NCBI GenBank assembly: GCA_937996795.1
Contig: CALKUH010000037.1
Location: 1-64,000, forward strand
Source of the DNA: an uncultured Verrucomicrobiota bacterium
Lineage (GTDB): Bacteria > Verrucomicrobiota > Kiritimatiellia > CAIVKH01
Reading direction: 5' to 3'
Length of the DNA stretch: 64,000 bases
Position 1 is the stretch's first letter. Every line of letters begins with the position of its first letter. Below are positions 25,712-34,431 of this stretch, one piece after another. Position numbers and translations under genes: made by a program. The notes beneath the pieces were generated by a model, which did not search any database, was not told the DNA's origin, and saw nothing but the letters and a program-made list of their open reading frames with translations.

Positions 25712-27124
25712 TTAGTAGCGGTAGTGCGCCGGCTTGAACGGACCGTTCGGCGGGACGCCGAGGTAGGCGGCCTGCGGCTTGCTCAGCTTGTCCAGCTTGA
25801 TGCCGAGCTTCTGCAGGTGCAGGCGGGCGACTTTCTCATCGAGCGATTTCGGCAGCGTGTACACGCCGACCGGGTATTTGCCGGGGTTGGTGTAGAGCTC
25901 GATCTGCGCGAGCACCTGGTTGGTGAAGCTGCTCGACATCACGAAGCTCGGATGGCCCGTGGCGCAGCCGAGGTTCACGAGGCGTCCTTCGGCCAGCACG
26001 ATGATGCTCCTGCCGCCGGGGAAATCCACCTGATGCACCTGCGGCTTGATCTCGGTCCACTTGTACTTCTTGATCGCCTCGATCTGGATCTCGCTGTCGA
26101 AGTGGCCGATGTTGCACACGATCGCCATGTGTTTCATCTGGCGCATATGCTTCTCGGTGATCACGTCGCAGCAGCCGGTGGACGTGACGAAGATGTCGCC
26201 GATCTTGCAGGCTTCATCCATCGTCATGACCTCGTAGCCTTCCATCGCCGCCTGCAGCGCACAGATCGGATCGATTTCCGTGACGATCACGCGGGCGTGC
26301 TGGCCGCGCAGCGACTGCGCCGACCCCTTGCCCACGTCGCCGAACCCGGCCACGACCGCGACCTTGCCCGACAGCATCACATCCGTCGCGCGCATGATCG
26401 CGTCGACCAGCGAGTGGCGGCAGCCGTAGATGTTGTCGAACTTCGACTTCGTGACGGAGTCGTTGACGTTGAAGGCCGGGAACAGCAGCTCGCGGCGATC
26501 CATCATCTGGTACAGGCGGTGCACGCCCGTCGTCGTCTCCTCGCTCACGCCGCGGATGTCGCGGACCATGCGGTGGAAGCGGCTCGGATCGCGCTTCACC
26601 GATTTGCGCGCCTGCGCGAGGAGGATCTTCTCCTCCGGGCTGCCCGGCTCGCGATCGAGAACCTTGATATTTTCCTCCGCCTGGAAGCCGAGGTGCACGA
26701 GCAGCGTCGCGTCGCCGCCGTCATCGAGGATCATGTTCGGGCCCGTCCCGTTGCCCCAGTCGAGGATGCGGTCGGTGAAATCCCAGTACTCCTCCAGCGT
26801 CTCGCCCTTGAACGCGAAGACCGGCGTGCCGCGCGCCGCGATGGCCGCCGCCGCGTGGTCCTGCGTGGAGAAGATGTTGCACGAGGCCCAGCGAATCTGC
26901 GCGCCGAGGTGTTGCAGCGTCTCGATGAGCACCGCGGTCTGGATCGTCATGTGCAGCGAGCCGGTGATGCGCGCGCCCTTGAGCGGCTGCGCCTTGCCGT
27001 ATTCCTCGCGCAAGGCCATCAAGCCCGGCATCTCGTATTCCGCCAGCTCGATTTCCTTCCGGCCAAAATCGGCCAGCTTCATGTCTTTTACGATGTAGTC
27101 TTTGTTGTTCTTCTTCGCTGCCAT
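25712..27124 (-). CDS. ahcY: adenosylhomocysteinase (S-adenosylhomocysteine hydrolase)
   Basis: 470 residues. The N-terminus YIVKDMKLADFGRKEIELAE and the following HMTIQTAVLIETL are classical. The NAD site VAGFGDVGKGSAQSLRG, the GCRHSLVDAI loop and the C-terminal GPFKPAHYRY with the cofactor-contacting Lys-Pro-x-x-Tyr-Arg-Tyr are all present. The enzyme splits SAH to adenosine and homocysteine in the cytosol and drives the methyl cycle. The ATG at 27124 has AGGAGACGGAC upstream. It lies 58 bp after an ArsR-methyltransferase regulator gene on the same strand, which probably controls it. Confidence 0.96.
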   Translation of the reverse strand: MAAKKNNKDYIVKDMKLADFGRKEIELAEYEMPGLMALREEYGKAQPLKGARITGSLHMTIQTAVLIETLQHLGAQIRWASCNIFSTQDHAAAAIAARGTPVFAFKGETLEEYWDFTDRILDWGNGTGPNMILDDGGDATLLVHLGFQAEENIKVLDREPGSPEEKILLAQARKSVKRDPSRFHRMVRDIRGVSEETTTGVHRLYQMMDRRELLFPAFNVNDSVTKSKFDNIYGCRHSLVDAIMRATDVMLSGKVAVVAGFGDVGKGSAQSLRGQHARVIVTEIDPICALQAAMEGYEVMTMDEACKIGDIFVTSTGCCDVITEKHMRQMKHMAIVCNIGHFDSEIQIEAIKKYKWTEIKPQVHQVDFPGGRSIIVLAEGRLVNLGCATGHPSFVMSSSFTNQVLAQIELYTNPGKYPVGVYTLPKSLDEKVARLHLQKLGIKLDKLSKPQAAYLGVPPNGPFKPAHYRY

Positions 27125-27182
27125 GTCCGTCTCCTGTTTTAGACTCTTTCCCATTCACCGGTCGCGGGGCCCCGGCTACTGA

Positions 27183-28118
27183 TCACTTCTTCTCCCCCAC
27201 CGCCAGCAGCACCGCGAGGTCCGCGGGCTGGGCGGCGCCGGGGGAATCAAGGCGCTGCACCCGCAGCACCTTCAGGCCCGCCTCTTTCATCCACAACGCC
27301 AGTTCCTCCGCCTCAAATCCGAGCCATTGGTCGGCCCACTCGCTGCGCACCCACTCCTGTTCGTGGCGCGCGAGGTCGAGGACCACCAGGCGCCCGCCCC
27401 GCTTCAACAGCCGTGCCGCCTCGCGCACCGCATGCGCGGGCCGCGCGGCGTGGTGCAGGGCCTGGCTCAGGAAGACGTCGTCACACGACGCATCGTCCAG
27501 CGCGACGCGCTCCAGGTCACCCTCGACCGTCTGCACGCGGTCCGCCAGCCCGGCCTCCTTCGCGCGCTCACGCACGAGCCGCAACATCGCCTTCGACTGG
27601 TCCACCGCCACCACCTTGCGCGCATGCGCCGCGAGCAGCAGCGTCAACGCGCCTTCTCCGCAGCCGAGGTCCGCCACCTCGCGACCCGCGAAGCCCGCGG
27701 CCATCCCCGCCGCCAGCGCAGGCCAGCCGCCGCCCGGCTGCGTCAGCTCGCCGTAGCGGCCGGCGACCTTCTCAAAGAACTCGCGGCTCCGCCGCCGGCG
27801 CTGGTCGAGCACCGCGCGGATCGTCTTCGCATCGCGCTCCGCCGTGCCGAGCTCGCGCAGCCTCCGCTCCAGCACGGCCGACAACTCGCGGTCCGCCAGC
27901 ATCGGGCCGCGCCGGTAGTACACCGACGTCCCCTCGCGGCGCGTGTCCACGATCCCCGACTCGCGCAGCGGCTTCAGGTGTCGGCTGACCGTCGACTGCG
28001 GCAACCCCAGCACCTCCACCAGCTCCGCCACCGACAGCTCCGCCGACAACACCGCATTCAGCAGGCGGAGGCGCACCTCGTCAGCCAGCGCGCGAAAGAG
28101 TTCCAACGGGGCGGTCAT
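27183..28118 (-). CDS. ArsR-type regulator fused to a SAM-methyltransferase domain (SahR-like)
   Basis: 311 residues. Residues 1-95 form an ArsR winged helix (LFRALADEVRLRLLNAVLSA, then VLGLPQSTVSRHLKPLRESG); no metal-binding Cys set is visible. Residues about 140-311 form a class I SAM-binding domain (VADLGCGEGALTLLLAAHA). This architecture, upstream of ahcY, matches SahR, the SAH-sensing repressor of methionine-cycle genes described in Proteobacteria. Homology here is inferred from layout. The ATG at 28118 lies inside the arms of a palindrome, as expected for autoregulation. A small word repeat covers its stop. Confidence 0.82.
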   Translation of the reverse strand: MTAPLELFRALADEVRLRLLNAVLSAELSVAELVEVLGLPQSTVSRHLKPLRESGIVDTRREGTSVYYRRGPMLADRELSAVLERRLRELGTAERDAKTIRAVLDQRRRRSREFFEKVAGRYGELTQPGGGWPALAAGMAAGFAGREVADLGCGEGALTLLLAAHARKVVAVDQSKAMLRLVRERAKEAGLADRVQTVEGDLERVALDDASCDDVFLSQALHHAARPAHAVREAARLLKRGGRLVVLDLARHEQEWVRSEWADQWLGFEAEELALWMKEAGLKVLRVQRLDSPGAAQPADLAVLLAVGEKK

Positions 28119-28148
28119 ATATTTGTTTTTCCGGATAAAAGAATATAT
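28117..28148. promoter_or_regulatory. AT-rich inverted repeat at the regulator start (candidate operator)
   Basis: ATATATT at 28117-28123 and AATATAT at 28142-28148 are inverted arms separated by 18 bp of T/A-rich sequence. They overlap the start codon and leader of the ArsR-methyltransferase gene. In a GC-rich genome this block stands out and would fit autorepression. Confidence 0.45.
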
Positions 28149-28194
28149 CAAGAAACGGGGATTGCAAGCGGGAAGCCGTCCGCCTGCGGAGGGC

Positions 28195-28767
28195 CTACGC
28201 CCGGAGAAAGCGCACGAGGTCGGGGAGCAGCGCGTCGGGCGTCGTGTAGTAGCCGGCCGCCAGCCCGCTGGCGGACACGTCGTCGCGAATGCGCGCGCAG
28301 TCGGCCGCGTAATCCACCGCGTCGCGATCCGCCTTGAGGGAACCCCGCGTCATAAAATATTCCGGCGAGGTGATGCAGCCCACGCGGCCATCGAAGCTCC
28401 GCCACACCGATTCGGGCAGCATCAGGACAAACGCGCGCGTCTCGAGGCCGCCGCCGTTGAGGCGCGCGGCGATGCCCGGCGGCAGATAGGCCGCGTGCGG
28501 GAATTCCAGCACCGTGCGCCCGCTGTGCATCACCTCGCCCAGCGGGATCGCAGCCCGCCCAAGCGATACGCCCGTCACCAGGCACACCTCACCCGCCGGG
28601 CCCAGCGTCACGTGGTTGAAGATGTTGGCGCGGATGTCGATTCGCCACGCCGGGGGAAGACGGTGCTGCCAGCGCAGGCGCCAGCCGAAATGCGCACGCA
28701 GTCCCGCGCAGACGCGCGAGGATTTGCCCGAACCCTGACGCCCCAGCAGCAGCGCGAGTTTTTTCAT
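28195..28767 (-). CDS. P-loop NTPase-like protein coupled to a sulfotransferase gene
   Basis: 190 residues beginning MKKLALLLGRQGSGKSSRVC, with a Walker A loop GRQGSGKSS directly at the N-terminus. The rest (FNHVTLGPAGEVCLVTGVSL, then FPHAAYLPPGIAARLNGGGL) gives no family I know; a kinase-like role on a small molecule or polysaccharide precursor is possible. The ATG at 28767 overlaps the sulfotransferase stop (ATGA), so the pair is translationally coupled. A short imperfect hairpin (28175-28194) follows the stop. Confidence 0.7.
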   Translation of the reverse strand: MKKLALLLGRQGSGKSSRVCAGLRAHFGWRLRWQHRLPPAWRIDIRANIFNHVTLGPAGEVCLVTGVSLGRAAIPLGEVMHSGRTVLEFPHAAYLPPGIAARLNGGGLETRAFVLMLPESVWRSFDGRVGCITSPEYFMTRGSLKADRDAVDYAADCARIRDDVSASGLAAGYYTTPDALLPDLVRFLRA

Positions 28768-29642
28768 GGAGGATCGGCGCGGCCCTGCCACGCATTCAAT
28801 TCCGCCGCGATGTCGGCACGGGAGGCCAGCGCGACACACTCGGGATCGTCGCGAAAGGCAAAGACCCGGTCCGGCTTCACCCGGTCCACCGCCCGTCGCA
28901 TCCGCTCCTCCTCCACGGGCAGGCGCAGGAAGCGCAGGAGCGCGTCGAGCGTCCGCGACGGATGCTTCACGAGGTCCTCATAGAACACCTCGAACAGCGG
29001 CAGCGCGGGGTATCGCGCGCGGTGGCGAAGATGAATCGCGTGCGTCTCGCGCCAGAGGTCGAAGGCTCGTTCCAAGGAAAGACAGCGCACCGAGGCGAAG
29101 CGGCCCAGCTTCTCGTTCGCCGCGAAACGGCTCGCTTTCTGACCCGCAAGGAGCCGGCTTTCGCGCCGATGCAAACTCGCCGCCACGTCCACGCCGTGCC
29201 GGCGCACATAAACGGCCCGCGCGCGCGGGAATACGCGCAGCCACAGGGGCCACGTCACGGTGGTCCGCGGATCCTTGAACCCCCACGCGCAGCCCGGGCC
29301 CGGCGGCCTCATCCCGCGCGCGCCAAGAAACGCGCGACGGAAGGCGGGGGTTCCCATCTGCGCGCGCAGGTGCCCGGCACAGGCCTCCGCCAGCAGCGGC
29401 TGCTCGATCAGGTCTTCAATCCCCAAAGGCCGGTCCCAGGCGGCATGCGCGCGGGCCAGCAGCAGATCGTTTTGGTTGAGGAAGGCGACGGACTCGTGGT
29501 TGGCCTCGAGATCATGCCCGAGAAATACACCCGCATCCGCCAGCATATGGGCGAGCACACTGGTGCCGGACCGATGCATGCCGAACACCAGCACCGGATC
29601 GTCCGTCCACCACACGCCAGACATGCCACGCCGGATGTTCAC
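28764..29642 (-). CDS. sulfotransferase family protein
   Basis: 292 residues from a GTG at 29642 with CGGAG upstream (ATG 29624 is the alternative). The 5'-phosphosulfate loop LVFGMHRSGTSVLAHMLADA and the 3'-phosphate motif VYVRRHGVDVAASLHRRES are those of PAPS-dependent sulfotransferases. FYEDLVKHPSRTLDALLRFL is the conserved C-terminal helix. It probably sulfates a polysaccharide or other acceptor. It starts 16 bp after the ftsW stop, so it is transcribed with the cell-division genes, an unexpected place for a sulfotransferase. Confidence 0.87.
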   Translation of the reverse strand: MNIRRGMSGVWWTDDPVLVFGMHRSGTSVLAHMLADAGVFLGHDLEANHESVAFLNQNDLLLARAHAAWDRPLGIEDLIEQPLLAEACAGHLRAQMGTPAFRRAFLGARGMRPPGPGCAWGFKDPRTTVTWPLWLRVFPRARAVYVRRHGVDVAASLHRRESRLLAGQKASRFAANEKLGRFASVRCLSLERAFDLWRETHAIHLRHRARYPALPLFEVFYEDLVKHPSRTLDALLRFLRLPVEEERMRRAVDRVKPDRVFAFRDDPECVALASRADIAAELNAWQGRADPP

Positions 29643-29658
29643 ACCACACGATGCTCCG

Positions 29659-30783
29659 TCAAACCGGTCCGGTCTTGTCCCGCCCCATCGGCAGCGGCCC
29701 GTCGCTCTGATGCGCGATGCCGACCAGCAGGCCCACCATCACGAGGGTGAACGCGAGACTTGTTCCGCCGTAGCTGATGAACGGCAGGGGCAGTCCTTTC
29801 GTCGGCAGACAGCCGGTCACGACCCCGAGGTTGATCGCCGCCTGCAGCGTAATCATGCAGGTCAGGCCTATCGCGGTAAGGCGTCCGAACGAATCCGGCG
29901 CGCGTCCGGCGATGCGCAACCCACAGACAAAAATAACCGCGAACAACACCAGCACGCCCAGGGAGGCGGCGAAACCGAGTTCCTCGCCAATGATCGCGAA
30001 GATAAAATCCGTGTGCGCCTCCGGCAGGTAGTGGCGCTTCTGCAGGCTGCCACCCAGCCCCACCCCGCCCGCGCCGCCCATTACGAAGGCGTAGATCGCG
30101 TTCAACAACTGGAACGCCTCCCGGTCCGCGTATCGCTCGGGGTCAAGGAACGCGATGACGCGCCGCATGCGCACTTCGTTTTGCATGATCAACACGACCA
30201 TGCCGATAAACGCGAGCGTTCCGGAGACGATCAGGTGGCTGGGGCGCGATCCGCCCGCCCACAGGATGCACAAGCCGACGGCGCCCATCAGCATCGTGGT
30301 GCCGAAGTCCGGCGAGGCCAGCACAGGCAGGATCAGCGCGCCCATCAGCAGGCCCGGGACGACGAGTCCGCGCCCGAGTTCATGCGCCTGGCGCTTCGCG
30401 TTCGACATCCACCACGCGACGAGAAAAATCAGCGCCAGTTTTCCGATTTCCGACGACTGCATCGTCAGCGGGCCGAGCGGCAGCCAGCGCCGGCTGCCCT
30501 TTACGGCGATGCCGATGCCGGGAATCAACGTGATCACGAGCACCACGAGCGCGAGCACGCCGAAGGGCACGGCCCATTTCTTCCACACCCGGTAATCGAC
30601 GCGCGCGGCCACCAGCGCGCCCACGAGTCCGAGGATCAGCGCCGCGACCTGGCGCTTCACGAAGTAGTGCGGATCCTCCGCCATCGCCATGCCCTGCATC
30701 GCGCTCGTGCTCGCGAGCATGACGAGCCCCAGCGCCGTCAGCAGCAGCGCCGAAGTCGCCAGCAATGTCGTCGTACGCCACAT
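29659..30783 (-). CDS. ftsW: FtsW/RodA-type septal peptidoglycan glycosyltransferase
   Basis: 374 residues with about ten helices. SEDS landmarks: the loop after TM1-2 with PHYFVKRQ, GSRRWLPLGPLTMQSSEIGK and PEAHTDFIFAIIGEELGF. Near the end come GLPLPFISYGGTSL and a short cytoplasmic tail. SEDS proteins polymerise lipid II together with a class B PBP, here FtsI. Position in the dcw cluster favours FtsW over RodA. The ATG at 30783 is chosen; an upstream in-frame reading is leader noise. It follows the LysM protein gene by 84 bp. Confidence 0.92.
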   Translation of the reverse strand: MWRTTTLLATSALLLTALGLVMLASTSAMQGMAMAEDPHYFVKRQVAALILGLVGALVAARVDYRVWKKWAVPFGVLALVVLVITLIPGIGIAVKGSRRWLPLGPLTMQSSEIGKLALIFLVAWWMSNAKRQAHELGRGLVVPGLLMGALILPVLASPDFGTTMLMGAVGLCILWAGGSRPSHLIVSGTLAFIGMVVLIMQNEVRMRRVIAFLDPERYADREAFQLLNAIYAFVMGGAGGVGLGGSLQKRHYLPEAHTDFIFAIIGEELGFAASLGVLVLFAVIFVCGLRIAGRAPDSFGRLTAIGLTCMITLQAAINLGVVTGCLPTKGLPLPFISYGGTSLAFTLVMVGLLVGIAHQSDGPLPMGRDKTGPV

Positions 30784-30867
30784 AGAAACAACCGCTCCCC
30801 GAAAAAACGCGAGGGGCCTTTTGCACACACGTGCAGAAGACCCCTCGGGAAAACCCGCGGACTGCGA

Positions 30868-31896
30868 TCAGGGCGCAGCCATCGGAATCTTGAGCTTCTG
30901 ACCCGCCGTGACCGTCGCGTCGTCCGTCAGGCCGTTCAGCGCAAGAATATCCTGCTTCAACACGGCGAAATTGCGGGCAATTTCCTCCAGCGTCTCGCCG
31001 GGCCGCACGGTGTACGGGAACGGCTCGCCCTCGGGCGGCGACAGCGGGGCCGGCGCGGGCGTGGCCGAAACGGCCGGGGCCGCAGCCGCTTCCGGGGCCG
31101 CCACAGGCGCCGGCGCAGCCGCCGGATCCGTCACGGCAGGCGCAGCCGCATCCGCCGGAGCGGGCGCAGGGGCCGGCGCGGGAGCCGGAGCAGATTCAAC
31201 CGCTTTCGGCGCATCCGCCTTGGGCGCGGCGCCCGGGATGGTCAGCTTCTGGCCGATGCGAATGACATCGCTCTGCAATTTGTTCGCTTCCTTGATCGCC
31301 TTGACCGTCGTGCCGCGCTTCACCGCGATTTTCGACAGGCTGTCGCCGGAAACCACCACATATTCCCCGGGCTGCAGCGGATTGGCAGGCTTGCTCGCGG
31401 CCGGTTTCGCCGACTCTTTCTTCGGCGCAGGCTTTGCCGCCGGTTTCGGCGCGGGTGGAGGCGCGACCGGCACGTCCGTCGCATAGGCGGGCAGCTTCAA
31501 CTTCTGGCCGACACTGATCTTGTTCGGATCCTTGATCGCGTTGAGCTGGATGATCTCGCGCGTGGTCACACCATGGCGCGAGGCGATCTTGGAGAGGCTG
31601 TCGCCGCTCGCGACCGTGTAGGTCTTGATCGTCGCTTCTTCAACCGAAGCCGGCGCAGGCTCGACGACGGGCGGACGGAAACTCGGACCCGGCAACACGC
31701 CGATGGACGGCGCGGGCGCATCACCGCGCGGCGGCATCACCGGGGCCGGCGGCGGCTCCACCATCGGCTGCTTCGTGCCGCAGCCCTGGATCACCAGGAA
31801 ACCTGAAATCGCCATCACGTGCAGGCCGGCGACGACACCCACCAACAGGGGGCCCCGAACCTTGCTCCGACGATCATCCGACGCTTGCATGCTCAT
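30868..31896 (-). CDS. membrane-anchored protein with three LysM domains
   Basis: 342 residues from ATG 31896, which overlaps the murD stop as ATGA (a longer start at 31923 is possible). A single hydrophobic anchor (VGVVAGLHVMAISGFLVIQG followed by CG) leaves the rest outside the membrane. Three LysM repeats sit in Ala/Pro-rich linkers: TYTVASGDSLSKIASRHGV, VVVSGDSLSKIAVKRGTTV and YTVRPGETLEEIARNFAV. LysM binds peptidoglycan glycan. Its place inside the dcw cluster, between murD and ftsW, suggests a cell-wall or division role; the exact job is unknown. Confidence 0.88.
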   Translation of the reverse strand: MSMQASDDRRSKVRGPLLVGVVAGLHVMAISGFLVIQGCGTKQPMVEPPPAPVMPPRGDAPAPSIGVLPGPSFRPPVVEPAPASVEEATIKTYTVASGDSLSKIASRHGVTTREIIQLNAIKDPNKISVGQKLKLPAYATDVPVAPPPAPKPAAKPAPKKESAKPAASKPANPLQPGEYVVVSGDSLSKIAVKRGTTVKAIKEANKLQSDVIRIGQKLTIPGAAPKADAPKAVESAPAPAPAPAPAPADAAAPAVTDPAAAPAPVAAPEAAAAPAVSATPAPAPLSPPEGEPFPYTVRPGETLEEIARNFAVLKQDILALNGLTDDATVTAGQKLKIPMAAP

Positions 31897-33251
31897 ACTC
31901 CAGTGTTGCTTGTTGTTGTCCATTCGATCTTCTCCCCTGCCAGCGTTTCCGCCAGCGCCCGGAACTGATGTCCTCGTTCCTCGTAATTCTTAAACTGGTC
32001 AAAACTCGCGCAGCCCGGCGACAGCAGGATCACCTCGCCCGGCCGCGCCTCCCGCCACGCGTCCCGCACGGCCTGTTCCAGTGTTCCACAGACCCGGCAG
32101 CGAGCCGAGGGCGACCACGCGGCGCTCATCTTTTCCGCCGCTTTCCCAATAAGGTAAACCCCCGCCGCGCGCAGGGCCAGCATTTCTTTGACGGGCGAGA
32201 GGTCGGTTTCTTTCAACAGTCCGCCCGCAATTAATCGAACCGGGCCGCCGGCCATTTCCAACGCCGCGCGCAAGGCCGCCAGCGTGGTCGCCTTCGAGTC
32301 GTTCACGAACCGCACTCCCCGCGCCTCCGCCACCGGCTCCATGCGGTGCGGCAGCGGACGGAACGCGCGCGCCGCGCGCGCGGCGGCTTCCACGTCAACG
32401 CCGGCGGCGTGCAACCCGCCCGCCACCGCCGCGGCGTTCGGCCCCAACACCGCGTTGTCGAAATAGGTCCCGCGCAGATCCAGCAGCTCCGCCGCACTGT
32501 GCCACACGCGCCCGTCGCCCCATCGATAGTCCGCGCCCGTCCCGGTTCCAAACAACAACCAACGCCCCCGCCCGCCCGCGGCGGCCTGCATGCGCTCAAT
32601 CCACGGCGTCGGCGCGAGGCACGCATCCCGCGCGCCGACCCGCGCGAAAATCCGTGCCTTGGCCGCCACGTACGCGTCCATGGTCGGATGCCGGTCGAGA
32701 TGGTTCGGCGACAGGTTCAACAAAATGTTCACGTCACCGCGAAACTGCTGCGTCGTCTCGAGTTGAAAGGAGCTGGTCTCGATGACCAGCCACTCCACAT
32801 CGGGCTGCTCCATCACCACGCGGCACACCGGCGGCCCGAAATTCCCACAGGCCGCGGCGCGCAGGCCGTCCGCCTGCAGGGACTCGGTCATCCATTTCAC
32901 CGCCGTGCTCTTGCCGTTGCTGCCCGTGATCGCCGCCACGCGGCCGCGGAACCGGCTCCATCCCAGCTCCATCTCCGGCACGGGCGTCAACCCCTGCGCC
33001 CGCGCGCGCGCCAGCCACGGATGCTCGACCGGCACGCCGGGGCTCACGATGCACAGGTCCGCGTCGGACGGGATTTCGTCGCGCGCAGCGGACCGCACGG
33101 CCACGCCCTCCCGCGCCCACGACTCGACGGACGCGGCCGGCGGCGCATCGTCGAACAGCGTCACGCGCGTGCCCTCGCGCAGGAGCAGGCGCGCCGCGGC
33201 CGCGCCGCTTGCGCCGAGCCCCATCACCACGGCATGACGTCCGGCGTGCAT
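31893..33251 (-). CDS. murD: UDP-N-acetylmuramoylalanine--D-glutamate ligase
   Basis: 452 residues. The N-terminal UDP-binding Rossmann region is HAVVMGLGASGAAAARLL. The central ATP site is AAITGSNGKSTAVKWMTESL. SSFQLETTQQF and NLSPNHLDRHPTMDAYVAAK are the Mur-ligase landmarks, and the C-terminal domain contains FVNDSKATTLAAL. It adds D-Glu to UDP-MurNAc-Ala in the cytosol. The start codon overlaps the mraY stop by one base, and the stop overlaps the LysM gene start. Confidence 0.96.
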   Translation of the reverse strand: MHAGRHAVVMGLGASGAAAARLLLREGTRVTLFDDAPPAASVESWAREGVAVRSAARDEIPSDADLCIVSPGVPVEHPWLARARAQGLTPVPEMELGWSRFRGRVAAITGSNGKSTAVKWMTESLQADGLRAAACGNFGPPVCRVVMEQPDVEWLVIETSSFQLETTQQFRGDVNILLNLSPNHLDRHPTMDAYVAAKARIFARVGARDACLAPTPWIERMQAAAGGRGRWLLFGTGTGADYRWGDGRVWHSAAELLDLRGTYFDNAVLGPNAAAVAGGLHAAGVDVEAAARAARAFRPLPHRMEPVAEARGVRFVNDSKATTLAALRAALEMAGGPVRLIAGGLLKETDLSPVKEMLALRAAGVYLIGKAAEKMSAAWSPSARCRVCGTLEQAVRDAWREARPGEVILLSPGCASFDQFKNYEERGHQFRALAETLAGEKIEWTTTSNTGV

Positions 33252-34381
33252 CAGCGGATCTTCAGCGTCGCGACGCCGATCAGCGCAAAAATGATCCCGA
33301 GCACCCAGAACCGCGTCGTGATCATCGTCTCCACCACTTCCACATCGCGCTGCTCGGCCACCGCGCGCTCTTTTTCAATCTGCTCGAAATGATGGTGGAT
33401 CGGCGCGCACTTGAACACGCGCTTCCCGGTCAGCTTGAACGAGGCGACCTGGATCATCACGCTCAGCGCCTCCATCACGAACACGCCGCCGACGATCACC
33501 AGCAACAGCTCCTGCTTGATCGCCACCGCGACCATCGCGATGGATCCGCCCAGCGCGAGGCTGCCCGTGTCGCCCATGAACACGCGCGCCGGGTGGCAGT
33601 TGTACCAGAGGAACCCGAGCCCCGCGCCGAGCAGGCACCCGCAGAACACCGCGAGCTCACCGCTGCCCGGCACGAACGGCACGAACAAATACCCCGCCGC
33701 GACACTGTTCCCGGCCACATACGCGAGCGCGAGATACGCCGCCGCCGCGGAATTCGTGCAGCCGATCGCGAGACCGTCCAGCCCGTCGGTCAGGTTCACC
33801 GCATTCGCCGCGCCCACCAGCACCAGCGTGATGAAAAGCGCCGCCCCCGCCACGCCCAGGCTTGCGATGAACGGGTCCTTGAGGAACGGCAGCATCAGCT
33901 TCTCGACATGCGCGCGCGACGGCTCCCATGCATACAGCGCCGCGACGACCAGCAGCGCCCAGCCGATCTCCAGCGCGAGCTTGAAGCGGCCCGGCAGTCC
34001 CTTCGCGTTCTTCTTCGACACCTTCAGGTAGTCGTCCCAGAACCCCACGCCGCCCATCGCCAGCATCGTGCCCAGCGCGAGCCAGACATACACGTTGCGC
34101 GGGTCCGCCCACAGCAGCGTCGAGATCAGCACCGCCGCGATGATCAGCACGCCGCCCATCGTCGGCGTCCCGGATTTCTTGCGCCGGTGCTGTTCCAGCA
34201 CCGCGTCGTCGCGCACGTACTGCCCGAACTTCAGCCAGCGCAGCCAGCGGATGATCGCCGGTCCCAGCAGCAGCGAAATGACAAACGCCGTCCCCGCCCC
34301 CATCAGCGCGCGGAACGTGATGTAGCGGAACAGGCGCAGCGGCGCCCAGAGGTCGGTGTATTCGTGGAGGAAGTAGAGCAT
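33251..34381 (-). CDS. mraY: phospho-N-acetylmuramoyl-pentapeptide-transferase
   Basis: 376 residues with about ten helices. MraY signatures: KSGTPTMGGVLIIAAVLIST, VGFWDDYLKVSKKNAKGLPG, NAVNLTDGLDGLAIG, MGDTGSLALGG and APIHHHFEQ. It makes lipid I from UDP-MurNAc-pentapeptide and undecaprenyl phosphate at the inner membrane. The ATG at 34381 (MLYFLHEYTDLWAPLRLFRY) is the usual MraY N-terminus; the extra 18 codons before it run through a repeat. It follows murF after a 50-bp spacer holding the GTAACCGGTCACTGG repeat. Confidence 0.97.
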   Translation of the reverse strand: MLYFLHEYTDLWAPLRLFRYITFRALMGAGTAFVISLLLGPAIIRWLRWLKFGQYVRDDAVLEQHRRKKSGTPTMGGVLIIAAVLISTLLWADPRNVYVWLALGTMLAMGGVGFWDDYLKVSKKNAKGLPGRFKLALEIGWALLVVAALYAWEPSRAHVEKLMLPFLKDPFIASLGVAGAALFITLVLVGAANAVNLTDGLDGLAIGCTNSAAAAYLALAYVAGNSVAAGYLFVPFVPGSGELAVFCGCLLGAGLGFLWYNCHPARVFMGDTGSLALGGSIAMVAVAIKQELLLVIVGGVFVMEALSVMIQVASFKLTGKRVFKCAPIHHHFEQIEKERAVAEQRDVEVVETMITTRFWVLGIIFALIGVATLKIR

Positions 34382-34394
34382 TTGTTTTGCAGAA

Positions 34395-34423
34395 GTGATC
34401 AGTAACCGGTCACTGGTTACTGG
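34395..34423. repeat. GTAACCGGTCACTGGTTACTGG word repeat, copy 2
   Basis: GTGATCAGTAACCGGTCAC followed by TGGTTACTGG repeats the words of 24565-24634 in the short space between murF and mraY. The element includes the near-palindrome CAGTAACCGGTCACTG. Confidence 0.65.
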
Positions 34424-34431
34424 AAAATTCG

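Noticed and set aside
27125..27182. SAH or SAM riboswitch upstream of ahcY
   Set aside because: The 58-bp gap is too short and holds only a ribosome site and part of a word repeat.
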